In this document: piece by piece, positions 1 to 6,698 of the stretch
How the letters are laid out: the number at the start of each line of letters is the position of its first letter
Position numbering within the stretch: position 1 is the stretch's first letter
Assembly: GCA_048498415.1 (NCBI GenBank)
Contig: JBEHYA010000085.1
Coordinates: 1-8,457, forward strand
Length of the DNA stretch: 8,457 bases
Source: JBEHYA01 sp048498415
Lineage (GTDB): Bacteria; Pseudomonadota; Alphaproteobacteria; UBA9219; RGZA01
Direction of reading: 5' to 3'
Program-made: the position numbers and the translations under genes
The notes under the pieces: model-generated
Seen by the model: only the letters and a program-made list of their open reading frames with translations
Databases searched by the model: none
Told to the model about the DNA's origin: nothing

Positions 1-179
1 AGCGTGTTGATCTGGTCGGGGGTGAGTTTCTTTTCGTCCTTCTTGGCGGCGGCTTCATCCACCGCGGCCTGGGTCTGTTGCACCGCCTGCTGCACCTTCT
101 GCGCAACAGCGGGGCTTTGCGCCATGGCCATGCACGGCATCAGAAGCAGCAATAAAAGGAGAGCGAGGCGCCGCATCAT
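1..179 (-). CDS. amt: Ammonium transporter (Amt family), N-terminal fragment
   Basis: Partial gene: 59 codons are present and the reading frame continues past the left edge. The product starts MMRRLALLLL and has a clear Sec signal peptide: two Arg, a run of Leu, and an AMA-Q cleavage site around residues 18-21. A charged, Ala/Gln/Lys-rich linker of about 35 residues follows, then KLTPDQINT, which resembles the stretch just before the first Amt membrane helix. The Amt domain itself lies outside the window. The call therefore rests on the signal peptide plus linker and above all on the position directly after a PII gene, the conserved glnK-amtB arrangement. The start ATG (179-177) shares its A with the TAA stop of the PII gene, so translation is probably coupled. 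A second ATG at 176-174 is equally possible. The product would move ammonium across the inner membrane, with the PII partner binding its cytoplasmic face. Confidence 0.75.
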   Translation of the reverse strand, partial: MMRRLALLLLLLLMPCMAMAQSPAVAQKVQQAVQQTQAAVDEAAAKKDEKKLTPDQINT

Positions 180-517
180 TACACTGCCGCCGCGCCTTTT
201 TCGCCGGTGCGGATGCGCACGACGTCTTCGATGTTATAGACAAAAATCTTGCCGTCGCCGACCTTGCCGCTGCCGGCCGACTTCATAATGGCATCCACGG
301 CCTTATCTTTCAGCGTATCGTCCACGCAAACATCCAGCTTTAATTTGTGCACGAAGCCGGTGGCGGCTTCCGGGCCTTCATACATGTCGATTTTGCCTTT
401 CTGGTGGCCGTAGCCCTTGACCTCGGTCACCGTCATGCCGCTAACGCCAAGCTTGATCAGGGCTTCGCGCACGTCATCCAGCTTATGCGGCTTAATCACG
501 GCAATAATCATTTTCAT
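179..517 (-). CDS. glnK: Nitrogen regulatory protein PII (GlnK/GlnB family) with atypical T-loop
   Basis: Encodes 112 residues, the normal PII length, when started at ATG 517. A GGAG sequence (531-528) sits upstream; an in-frame TTG at 532 would overlap it and is less likely. PII trimers sense ATP/ADP and 2-oxoglutarate and bind partner proteins through the T-loop (residues about 37-55). Family residues present: IKPHKLDDVREAL (8-20), GMTVTEVKGYG (27-37), Gln39, Lys58, GKVGDGKIFV (84-93) with Lys90, and Arg101/Arg103 in VRIRTGE. The nucleotide and 2-oxoglutarate sites therefore look intact. Odd: the T-loop reads Y46-E47-G48-P49-E50-A51. Tyr51, the uridylylation site, is Ala, and Arg47, which enters the AmtB pore in E. 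coli GlnK, is Glu. Position next to amt favours the glnK name; glnB is possible by sequence. The gene is divergent from the UbiH-like gene. Confidence 0.95.
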   Translation of the reverse strand: MKMIIAVIKPHKLDDVREALIKLGVSGMTVTEVKGYGHQKGKIDMYEGPEAATGFVHKLKLDVCVDDTLKDKAVDAIMKSAGSGKVGDGKIFVYNIEDVVRIRTGEKGAAAV

Positions 518-555
518 GGTGAGAAACTCCAAAAAGGCAGCTACAAGTTTTAATC

Positions 556-1725
556 ATGGCAGCTCAAAAAAGCAACCTTGCCCGCCCTTATGATGCGCTT
601 ATAGCCGGCGCCGGATTAGCCGGCCTCGCCATGGCCGCGCGCCTTGGCCATGCCGGCCTGAACGTTGCGATCATCGAGCGCCAGCCCCGCGAGGTCTTCG
701 CCAAACCCACGCATGATGGCCGCACCACGGCGATTGCCTATGGTTGCCGCGGCATTCTGGAAGAATGCGGCGTGTGGCCGAAGCTGGAACCCCATACCAG
801 CCCCATTTCCGATATTGTGGTGGCCGACCAGCATGCACGGCCCAAAATTGATTTTGAAGCGCCGGAAGGCGCGCCGTTCGGCTTTATCATCGATAATCTT
901 TATTTCCGTCAGGGCCTGTTCGAACGCATCGCGGAACTACCCAATATTACGCTGATTGATGGCCGCGCGATCACGGCGCTGAACAATGGGCCGGATGAAA
1001 TCGCCGTGATGCTGGATAACGGCGAAGAGCTTTCCGCCCCGCTTCTCATTGCCGCTGATGGCCGCAATTCCACCTGCCGGCAGTTGGCGGGCATCAAAAC
1101 CCATGGCTGGTCGTATAACCAAAGCGCGTTGGTGTGTACCATCCGCCATGCCAAGCCGCATAACGGCCTTGCGATTGAAAATTTCTACCCGGCCGGCCCC
1201 TTTGCCATGCTGCCGATGTCGGAAAACCGTTCATCGATTGTCTGGACGGAAAGCCCGGAAACCGCAGAGGCCCTGCTGAATATGCCGGAAGATGAATTCC
1301 TCCAGCGCCTCATTGAACGCGGCGGCGCGCATGTCGGCAAAATTGAACTTGCCTCAAAACGCATGCTCTATCCCCTCACCTTCATGCTGGCGGATGAGCT
1401 GTATAAAGGCCGGCTGGTGCTGATTGGCGAAGCCGCGCACGCTATGCACCCGATTGCGGGGCAAGGCCTCAACTTATCGCTCCGCGATGTCGCCACGCTC
1501 GCCAATTTAATTGTAGCGGGCGGCAGGGTAGATTTTGCCAATTACAGCGCCGCGCGCCATCTTGACCACTTCACCTTCATGATGGCGACCGACGTTCTGG
1601 AGAAAATGTTCTCCAACAACATCGCGCCGCTAAAGTGGGCGCGGCAGTTCGGGCTTGGCGTCGTGAATCGCCTGCCCTTCGCGAAGCGGTTTTTCAGCCG
1701 TATGGCGATGGGATTACTTAATTGA
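556..1725 (+). CDS. FAD-dependent UbiH/UbiF/COQ6-family hydroxylase
   Basis: 389 residues, the usual size for the UbiH/UbiF/UbiI/COQ6 family, which hydroxylates the aromatic ring of ubiquinone precursors using FAD, NAD(P)H and O2. Seen in order: the Rossmann dinucleotide fold with GAGLAG at 18-23 and the acidic residue Glu41 closing the second strand; the family's GRTTAIAYG segment (55-63); the DG motif AADGRNS (166-172); and the FAD-ribityl motif GEAAHAMHPIAGQG (291-304), followed by LNLSLRD (305-311). The ribityl motif begins GEAAH where GDAAH is commoner; this is a conservative change. Which ring position it acts on cannot be read from sequence, so no gene symbol is given. The start at 556 is the first ATG and lies 13 residues before the Rossmann strand. 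No good Shine-Dalgarno is visible (AAGG at 533-536 is too far away). It is transcribed away from the PII gene, so its promoter must overlap that gene or lie in the 38-bp gap. Confidence 0.93.
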   Translation: MAAQKSNLARPYDALIAGAGLAGLAMAARLGHAGLNVAIIERQPREVFAKPTHDGRTTAIAYGCRGILEECGVWPKLEPHTSPISDIVVADQHARPKIDFEAPEGAPFGFIIDNLYFRQGLFERIAELPNITLIDGRAITALNNGPDEIAVMLDNGEELSAPLLIAADGRNSTCRQLAGIKTHGWSYNQSALVCTIRHAKPHNGLAIENFYPAGPFAMLPMSENRSSIVWTESPETAEALLNMPEDEFLQRLIERGGAHVGKIELASKRMLYPLTFMLADELYKGRLVLIGEAAHAMHPIAGQGLNLSLRDVATLANLIVAGGRVDFANYSAARHLDHFTFMMATDVLEKMFSNNIAPLKWARQFGLGVVNRLPFAKRFFSRMAMGLLN

Positions 1726-1740
1726 AATACTTACGTATTT
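1725..1740. repeat. Small AT-rich inverted repeat after the UbiH-like gene
   Basis: AAATAC (1725-1730) and GTATTT (1735-1740) are perfect inverted arms around a 4-nt loop, beginning on the last base of the upstream stop codon. The stem is only six AT-rich pairs and is followed by a single extra T, so it is at best a weak terminator or a protein-binding site. Confidence 0.3.
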
Positions 1741-1751
1741 TCCAATTACGC

Positions 1752-1781
1752 TTGAAGCCTGCCCAAGAATAACCATATAGT
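1752..1781 (+). promoter_or_regulatory. Candidate sigma70-type promoter of the YccA-like gene
   Basis: TTGAAG at 1752-1757 (four of six bases of TTGACA) and TATAGT at 1776-1781 (five of six bases of TATAAT) are separated by 18 bp. Transcription would start near 1788 and give a 5' leader of roughly 55 nt before the ATG at 1843. It fits a gene separated from its upstream neighbour by 117 bp and having its own terminator. This is pattern matching only. Confidence 0.5.
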
Positions 1782-1842
1782 TCACGTAGAAATCATATGC
1801 CGGGGATGATCTTCGGCGGTGATCTTTTGGAGGACTAAAGCA

Positions 1843-2580
1843 ATGAGTTTCAACCCGTTCAACAGCGCCAGCCAAACCGCCGGCGTTACGCTGGATCAGG
1901 GTCTGCGCGCGCATATGATCCGCGTGTTCAATTATATGGGTCTGGGCGTGGGCCTTACCGGCCTGGTCGCGTGGCTGATCGCCACCCAGCCGGCGCTGAT
2001 GCACATTTTCTACGCCGTGAACGAAACCGGCCGTGTGGCGCCGACGCTGCTTGGCTTCATCGCCATCTTCTCGCCGCTGGTCTATATCTTTGTCATGAAT
2101 TACGCGGCCATGCGGGCTTCGCTATCGACGCTGCAGCTCATGTTCTGGGGCTTCTGCTCCCTGATGGGTATTTCCATGGCGACCGTGTTCATGATTTACA
2201 CGGGTGAAAGCATCGCCAGCACGTTCTTTGTGACGGCCGGCACGTTTGCCGCCACGGCGCTTTATGGCTACACCACGAAAACGGATCTGACCAAGTTCGG
2301 CAGCTTCCTGATCATGGGCGTAATCGGCATTGTGCTGGCGAGCCTGGTGAACATTTTCCTGCACTCCAGCGCGCTGCAATTCGCCATCTCGGTGGCGGGT
2401 GTGCTGATTTTCACCGGCATGACCGCTTGGGATACCCAGAACATCAAGCACAGCTACGCCGAAGGCTACGGCACGGAAGCCAATGGTAAAATGGCGATTT
2501 CCGGCGCGCTTAGCCTGTATCTGAACTTCATCAACCTGTTCCAGTTCCTGCTCAGCTTCATGGGCCGTTCGCGGAACTAA
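1843..2580 (+). CDS. Bax inhibitor-1/YccA-family membrane protein
   Basis: 245 residues. The start at ATG 1843 is chosen because GGAGGA (1829-1834) stands 8 nt before it; an in-frame GTG at 1819 lies upstream of that site and would add eight non-conserved residues. Hydrophobic segments fall near 27-48, 66-88, 95-118, 124-141, 152-174, 179-196 and 217-240, the seven-helix BI-1 (TMBIM) layout. Family landmarks are YGYTTKTDLTKFG (141-153), GMTAWDTQNIK (192-202) with Asp197 in the region of the pH-sensing Asp pair of this family, and the C-terminal GALSLYLNFINLF (221-233). Bacterial members include YccA, which binds and inhibits the FtsH protease, and YetJ, a pH-dependent calcium leak channel. 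Sequence alone does not say which role applies. It appears monocistronic, with its own promoter and a terminator 20 bp after the stop. Confidence 0.93.
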   Translation: MSFNPFNSASQTAGVTLDQGLRAHMIRVFNYMGLGVGLTGLVAWLIATQPALMHIFYAVNETGRVAPTLLGFIAIFSPLVYIFVMNYAAMRASLSTLQLMFWGFCSLMGISMATVFMIYTGESIASTFFVTAGTFAATALYGYTTKTDLTKFGSFLIMGVIGIVLASLVNIFLHSSALQFAISVAGVLIFTGMTAWDTQNIKHSYAEGYGTEANGKMAISGALSLYLNFINLFQFLLSFMGRSRN

Positions 2581-2600
2581 CGGTTAGAAGCCAACTTTTA

Positions 2601-2632
2601 AAAGCCCTGCCTTAACCGGCGGGGCTTTTTTT
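2601..2632 (+). terminator. Rho-independent terminator after the YccA-like gene
   Basis: An 11-pair stem (AAAGCCCTGCC at 2601-2611 with GGCGGGGCTTT at 2618-2628, one G-U pair) encloses the 6-nt loop TTAACC. The 3' arm runs into seven consecutive T (2626-2632). On the opposite strand the same stem ends in only four T, so it may also stop transcripts reading out of hemY, but less efficiently. Confidence 0.9.
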
Positions 2633-2636
2633 ATGT

Positions 2637-2731
2637 CGTCATCCCGGCGAAGGCCGGGATCCACGGAAAGCCAAACAGGATAATCTTTGTCTTATGGCCT
2701 ATCGTGGATGCCGGCCTTCGCCGGCATGACG
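2637..2731. repeat. Palindromic intergenic repeat with two self-complementary arms
   Basis: Two 29-base arms, 2637-2665 and 2703-2731, are inverted copies of each other, identical at 27 of 29 positions, around a 37-bp spacer. Each arm is itself a hairpin: stem 2641-2648/2653-2660 with loop GAAG, and stem 2708-2715/2720-2727 with loop CTTC. The two arm-to-arm differences (2643/2725 and 2658/2710) fall on bases that pair within each arm: C-G in the left hairpin, G-C in the right. The sequence type (GTCATCCCGGCGAAGGCCGG) resembles dispersed palindromes common in alphaproteobacterial genomes; that family link is from memory. It occupies the convergent gap between the yccA-like gene and hemY, ending 20 bp before the hemY stop. 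Only one copy is in the window, so dispersal cannot be shown here. Confidence 0.85.
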
Positions 2732-2750
2732 GGTGAGAAAGCCGCGGTTT

Positions 2751-4019
2751 CTATTTTAAATAAAGCGGTTTTTCCCACGCCAGCGTATCGAACTTATTGC
2801 ACGCGGTGCAGATGGCTTGCCATTCGGCATGCGGCTGGTGGCAGGCTTTGCAGATCCACGCATCCATCGGCGGGGCATCGGCGGCACGTTTGGCCAGTTC
2901 CTGCAACCGTGATGGCGCGGCGCCTTTCTCGCTTTCAGTGGCGGCGACCAGTTCATAAGCCGCGCGGCTGGGCTCGGATGCTACTAAACGGTCGGCATAT
3001 TGCCGCGCCTGACCCCAGAGTTCCGCGCCGATATAAGCCTTGGCCAAAAGATAGAAAGTGGCGGGATGATCCGGCGCTTTCTTGGCCAGCTTTTCCGCCT
3101 GCTGTGCTTTTTGCAGGGCGTTCTTGCCGGTACGGAGCGATAGATATTCATCCGCCAGTTGCCGGTGCGCGGCATCGCCCCATACGCGCTCGATGAGGCC
3201 GGCGGCTTCCCGCGCACGGTTCTGGCTTTCCAATGCTTTTACTGCCTGCAACAGCGCCGGCACCCAGCTGGGGCGCAAACGGTCGGCCTGCATCGCCCAT
3301 TCGAAGGCTTCGCTGCGCTCCCCATCCATCAAGCCGTGGCGGGCGCGTTCGGCGAACAGCACCGCGCGGGCATTGCGCAGTTCCTGGCGCGACATGCCGC
3401 CGGCGCCGCGCAAATGATCCAGCCGCGCCAGCGCTTTTTCAAATTCGAACTGGCGCATGTAAATATCGAACAGCATGCGGTTGGCAAGGGCCAGACCGGG
3501 ATTGAGTTCGGCAAAGCGTTCGGCCATCGCCCTCGCTTCCGGCAAATTCCCCGCCAGCATTTTCTGTTCAATCGCCGCGCGCCATGCGTGGGAAGACGTG
3601 AATTCGGCCACCGGCCCCGCCACGATGGCGGCGGGCTCGGCGTGGCTGCGCACCACATCGACAATCGCGGTGCGGCCCAGCAGCTTTTCGGCCTTGCCCA
3701 GCAGCGTGGCGGCGCGTTTGCTTTTTTCTAAGGATGCCGCATTCATCGCATCCGCCAGCAATTCCTGGCCGTGGCGCTGCCTGCGCAACTGCCCACGCAT
3801 TTGAATAAGGCGCGAGGTATAGCCAACCGCATCCATCGCCTTGGTGGTGTAGATGGCAACAATCACCAGCGCCAGCACGGCGCCCGCCAGCACCAGCACC
3901 GAGGTTTCAATCACATAGCGGCCCCATTCCAGCGTGACGCGCCCGCCGTTCTCCGCCACAAAAATGGCAAGGCCCACAACCGCCAGCAGTTTGATGATGA
4001 ACCAGAGAAGGCGGAACAT
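2751..4019 (-). CDS. hemY: HemY-like membrane-anchored TPR protein with C-terminal zinc ribbon
   Basis: 422 residues from ATG 4019. The frame is open a further 50 codons upstream, but that stretch is Arg/Pro/Cys-rich and overlaps the preceding gene, and MFRLLWFIIK is the typical HemY N-terminus. Two membrane helices (about 3-22 and 39-60) flank ENGGRVTLEWGRYVIET (23-39), the HemY_N signature. A long helical TPR-like region follows (about 80-380; examples near 178-200, 215-245, 320-350). The protein ends in a four-cysteine ribbon, C390-x2-C393 and C404-x2-C407, then FDTLAW (410-415). It is the last gene of the hemC operon, 10 bp after the mitofilin-like stop; the ribosome site is weak, so translation may depend on the gene upstream. 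This HemY is unrelated to the Bacillus coproporphyrinogen/protoporphyrinogen oxidase of the same name. The biochemical role is unresolved; a structural or assembly role for haem-synthesis enzymes at the membrane has been proposed. Confidence 0.9.
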   Translation of the reverse strand: MFRLLWFIIKLLAVVGLAIFVAENGGRVTLEWGRYVIETSVLVLAGAVLALVIVAIYTTKAMDAVGYTSRLIQMRGQLRRQRHGQELLADAMNAASLEKSKRAATLLGKAEKLLGRTAIVDVVRSHAEPAAIVAGPVAEFTSSHAWRAAIEQKMLAGNLPEARAMAERFAELNPGLALANRMLFDIYMRQFEFEKALARLDHLRGAGGMSRQELRNARAVLFAERARHGLMDGERSEAFEWAMQADRLRPSWVPALLQAVKALESQNRAREAAGLIERVWGDAAHRQLADEYLSLRTGKNALQKAQQAEKLAKKAPDHPATFYLLAKAYIGAELWGQARQYADRLVASEPSRAAYELVAATESEKGAAPSRLQELAKRAADAPPMDAWICKACHQPHAEWQAICTACNKFDTLAWEKPLYLK

Positions 4020-4029
4020 CCGGGCGCGC

Positions 4030-4950
4030 CTATTGTGCTTGCGTGGCGGCAGGCGCAGGCACCGGCGGCGCCACCAGCGTATCCTGCAAACCCGCAACCG
4101 CTTTTTCCGCCGCGGCGCGCAGGCGCAGCTTTTGCAGCCAGTCGGCAAAGTCGGCCTGGTTCTGCACATTCAGGCTTTCTGCCTGTGTCAGCGCCGCATC
4201 AAAACGCTGTTCACGGAGCGCCTTATCAATGCCCGCCGTGGCCGGCACCGGCGCAGCGGCTTGACCCTTGGGGTGAATGGTCACCAGCTTTTGCAATTGA
4301 ATGCTAACCTTATCAAGCACGTCTTTGCTGCCCGCCACTTTGGCCTGCGTGGCGAGATCGGCTGAAATGCGCTGCCAGCGGCCCAGCAATTCCGCATCCG
4401 GCGTGGGATCGGCCTGATAGTTTTTAAGAACCGTAATGGACGCATCGCCACTGGGCGCAAGAAGCGCCAACTCATCAAGCGGCGCATCAAACGCGGCGCC
4501 ATCTTGCATGCGCTGGCGAATAGCCTGCAACAGCGCAAAAACCTTCAGCGCCCTGGCTTGGCGCGCTTCGCTTTCCTGTAATTTCTTTTCCAGTGCGCTG
4601 GCGCTTTGGCTGAGTTCATCCAGCTTCGCATCCGATACCGGGTTTTCTTTTGCCGGCGCCGCGCCTTCGCCCTTCAGCGCATCGATTTCCTGCTGCAGCT
4701 TGCCCACTTCCGCCGCCAACGTGGCGTTCACATTTTCCTGTGCCTGTATGCGGGATTGCAGCGGGCTGCCTTCCGTGCCTTCGGAGATAAGCGGCACCAC
4801 CACGCGAGGTTCCGTTTCCGACTGCACCCACACGGTATAACTTGAGAGCCCCAGCGCCACGAATGCCATGATGAATGCAAGCGTCGCCCGCAGCGCGCCT
4901 TTGGCGGCGGGGCGTGGCAGCGGCATTAGCGCGGTGCGGTCTTCAGACAT
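4030..4950 (-). CDS. Mitofilin/Mic60-like inner-membrane protein (COG4223 type)
   Basis: 306 residues. The ATG at 4950 has AGGGAG (4962-4957) six bases upstream. Architecture: a short basic/Pro-rich cytoplasmic N-terminus (1-20), one membrane helix (about 20-42), a periplasmic coiled-coil stretch (about 64-95 and 108-135, Gln/Glu/Ala/Leu-rich), a Gly/Ala/Pro break near 96-104, then a helical C-terminal domain (about 135-295) with QKLVTIHPKG (220-229), a repeat-like helical pair (241-262) and DWLQKLRLRAAAEKAVAGL (270-288), which matches the end of the mitofilin domain. Alphaproteobacterial relatives of mitochondrial Mic60 sit between hemD and hemY exactly as here, and shape inner-membrane invaginations in species that have them. 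It follows hemD by 13 bp and precedes hemY by 10 bp. It is on the short side for the group. HemX-like is the main alternative label; the alphaproteobacterial context favours Mic60. Confidence 0.82.
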   Translation of the reverse strand: MSEDRTALMPLPRPAAKGALRATLAFIMAFVALGLSSYTVWVQSETEPRVVVPLISEGTEGSPLQSRIQAQENVNATLAAEVGKLQQEIDALKGEGAAPAKENPVSDAKLDELSQSASALEKKLQESEARQARALKVFALLQAIRQRMQDGAAFDAPLDELALLAPSGDASITVLKNYQADPTPDAELLGRWQRISADLATQAKVAGSKDVLDKVSIQLQKLVTIHPKGQAAAPVPATAGIDKALREQRFDAALTQAESLNVQNQADFADWLQKLRLRAAAEKAVAGLQDTLVAPPVPAPAATQAQ

Positions 4951-4963
4951 GGGCGGCTCCCTG

Positions 4964-5701
4964 TTACGTGGAAGATTGCGCGGGGTTCATGGCGTTGGCA
5001 AGACAATCCAGCAGGTGTTTTTGCGTCGGCCGCTCGGCCACCAGCACCTTTTGCCACGGCGCGGTGCAGCTCGCCGCAATCGCATCGCTCAGGCACACGG
5101 CCTGCATGCGGGCGACTTTTTCGGTCAGGCGATTCTTGGCCAGCAGTTCATGAAATATCTCCGCCGACCGCGCGGAATAGAACAGCGCCGCGGCCAGCGT
5201 GCCCAGCTTCAGCGCATCCAGCGTGCCCAGCTGGAAATCATGCGCAGCGACCGCCTCATAGACATGGATGCGCTGAATATCAAAGCCTTCCGCCGCAAGG
5301 ATAGCATGAAACCCATCGTGGCTATGCGGCGCGGTGAGATGAATGAATGTGCCAGCATTCGGCTTATGTTGCAAACGGGCGAGTGCCGGCAGATCATCCG
5401 AACGTTCCACCGTGCCCGTCACATGCACGTAGCCTTTCGCGCGCAACGCCTGGCTGGTGCGGTCGCCGACGATAAAAAACATTTTTTCTTTCGGGATATA
5501 ATGCCCGTCAAAACCTGCCAACGCATTTTTACTGGTCACAAATATGCCGGCGATCTTCGTCCAGTCCGGCTCGCGCCATTCCAAAGCTTTGATGGCCAGC
5601 ACGGGATCAACCAGCGTGGTAAAACCGCGCTTCTTTAAAGCTTCGGCCGTCTCCGCGCTTTCGGATTCCGGACGGGTTACAAGAATAAGGGGCGCGCTCA
5701 T
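4964..5701 (-). CDS. hemD: Uroporphyrinogen-III synthase
   Basis: 245 residues, normal for HemD, which closes and inverts ring D of hydroxymethylbilane to give uroporphyrinogen III in the cytosol. HemD proteins are poorly conserved, so the call combines weak motifs with position. Seen: the N-terminal ILVTRPE (6-12), IFVTSKNAL (53-61), the IHVYEAV segment (145-151) holding the conserved Tyr, ALFYSARSAEIF (172-183) and the C-terminal VAERPTQKHLL (221-231), each in the order expected for the two-domain fold. The ATG (5701-5699) overlaps the hemC TGA by four bases (ATGA), indicating translational coupling, and the product acts on the unstable product of HemC. The mitofilin-like gene begins 13 bp after its stop. 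No truncation or frameshift is seen. Confidence 0.95.
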   Translation of the reverse strand: MSAPLILVTRPESESAETAEALKKRGFTTLVDPVLAIKALEWREPDWTKIAGIFVTSKNALAGFDGHYIPKEKMFFIVGDRTSQALRAKGYVHVTGTVERSDDLPALARLQHKPNAGTFIHLTAPHSHDGFHAILAAEGFDIQRIHVYEAVAAHDFQLGTLDALKLGTLAAALFYSARSAEIFHELLAKNRLTEKVARMQAVCLSDAIAASCTAPWQKVLVAERPTQKHLLDCLANAMNPAQSST

Positions 5702-6642
5702 GATGGCAGAATGCCCGGCGGCACCGCTACGCGCAGCATGCGCCCGACTTCACGGCCCAGCGCAACGGCATCTACGCCGTGTCCTTCGGCCCGCCAGATG
5801 CCCGTGCCATTTTCGCTGGCCACCAGCCCGCGCAAATGCAGGCGGCCATCCTGGGCAGCCGCCAGGCCGCCGATGGGCGTATTGCACGACCCATCCAGCA
5901 CTTCCAGCATCGCGCGTTCCGCCGTCATCATCGCAAATGTCGTGGCGCAGTTTATTTTTGAAAGCATCGCATTCAATGCGTCGTCAGCCCGGCGCGTCTC
6001 GAGACCGATAACCCCTTGCGCGGGGCTGGGCAGCATGTGCTCGGGTTCGATGAACGCCGTGATCTTTTGCGCAAAGCCCATGCGCAGAAGGCCGGCGGCG
6101 GCAAGAATAGTGGCCTGCACCTGGCCGGCTTCCAGCTTCTTGATCCGTGTATCCACATTGCCGCGGAACGGCATGATTTTTAAATCCGGCCGCAGTGCTA
6201 AAAGCTGCGACTGGCGGCGAAGGCTGGAGGTACCCACGCTGGCGCCCTGCGGCAGGCCGGCAATATCTTTGGCCACATTGCTAATGAACGCATCGCGCAC
6301 ATCCGCGCGCGGCAGCACGGCGGCGATTGCGAGTTTCTCCGGCATCCAGGTGGGCATATCCTTCATGGAATGCACGGCCACATCAATCGTGCCGGCCAGC
6401 AAGGCTTCTTCCAGTTCCTTGGTGAACAGGCCCTTGCCACCACGGTCGCGCAAATGCTGCTCGCCCTCTTTTAATGGGTCATGATCGCCGGAGGCTTTGA
6501 GGGTGATGATCTGCACGGCATCGGAATCCCGCGCCCAGTCAAAGCTGGCGCGCAGGGTATCGATGAACATGTTGGTTTGAATAAGTGCCAGCGGGCTGCC
6601 GCGCGTGCCGATGCGCAATGGAAGTGTGGGCTGCTGGCTCAT
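5698..6642 (-). CDS. hemC: Hydroxymethylbilane synthase (porphobilinogen deaminase)
   Basis: 314 residues, normal length. The enzyme polymerises four porphobilinogens into hydroxymethylbilane on a covalently bound dipyrromethane cofactor. All hallmarks are visible: RIGTRGSPLAL (10-20), the catalytic Asp95 in HSMKDMP (91-97), GTSSLRR (137-143) with the substrate-binding Arg pair, FRGNVDTR (159-166), PSPAQGVIGLE (205-215), and Cys253 in DGSCNTPIGG (250-259), the cofactor attachment site. Relative to E. coli the numbering is shifted by a constant 11 residues. It is the first gene of the operon hemC-hemD-mitofilin-hemY and overlaps hemD by four bases. The start at 6642 fits the family N-terminus, though no clear Shine-Dalgarno is seen upstream. 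The presumed promoter lies in the 363-bp divergent region, which holds a 9-bp inverted repeat 57-94 bp upstream of the start codon. Confidence 0.98.
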   Translation of the reverse strand: MSQQPTLPLRIGTRGSPLALIQTNMFIDTLRASFDWARDSDAVQIITLKASGDHDPLKEGEQHLRDRGGKGLFTKELEEALLAGTIDVAVHSMKDMPTWMPEKLAIAAVLPRADVRDAFISNVAKDIAGLPQGASVGTSSLRRQSQLLALRPDLKIMPFRGNVDTRIKKLEAGQVQATILAAAGLLRMGFAQKITAFIEPEHMLPSPAQGVIGLETRRADDALNAMLSKINCATTFAMMTAERAMLEVLDGSCNTPIGGLAAAQDGRLHLRGLVASENGTGIWRAEGHGVDAVALGREVGRMLRVAVPPGILPS

Positions 6643-6698
6643 GGGAATCGGATGGTCGCGAGGATTTCAGGGTGCATACAGGAAGGCCGGGTCGTTGT

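Noticed and set aside
1..179. Lipoprotein signal (LMPC) in the Amt leader.
   Set aside because: Pro at the -1 position does not fit a lipobox, and an AMA-Q signal peptidase I site lies just after it.
569..590. A sigma54-like promoter (GGGCGGGCAAGGTTGCT on the minus strand) upstream of glnK.
   Set aside because: The GG and GC elements are not at the strict 10-bp spacing: the nearest GG pairs give 11 or 8 bp. It is also inside the UbiH-like coding sequence.
2687..3196. A 169-codon plus-strand frame beginning inside the palindromic repeat.
   Set aside because: Its start, including SWMPAFAGMTG, is translation of the repeat, and the rest is antisense to hemY with no coding character.
4019..4169. 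N-terminal extension of hemY by 50 codons.
   Set aside because: The extension is an out-of-frame shadow of the mitofilin-like gene, rich in Arg and Cys. The HemY family N-terminus starts at the ATG at 4019.
3159..4307. Long plus-strand frames antisense to hemY and the mitofilin-like gene.
   Set aside because: They are Arg/His/Ala-rich shadow frames of GC-rich coding sequence, with no recognisable domains or ribosome sites.
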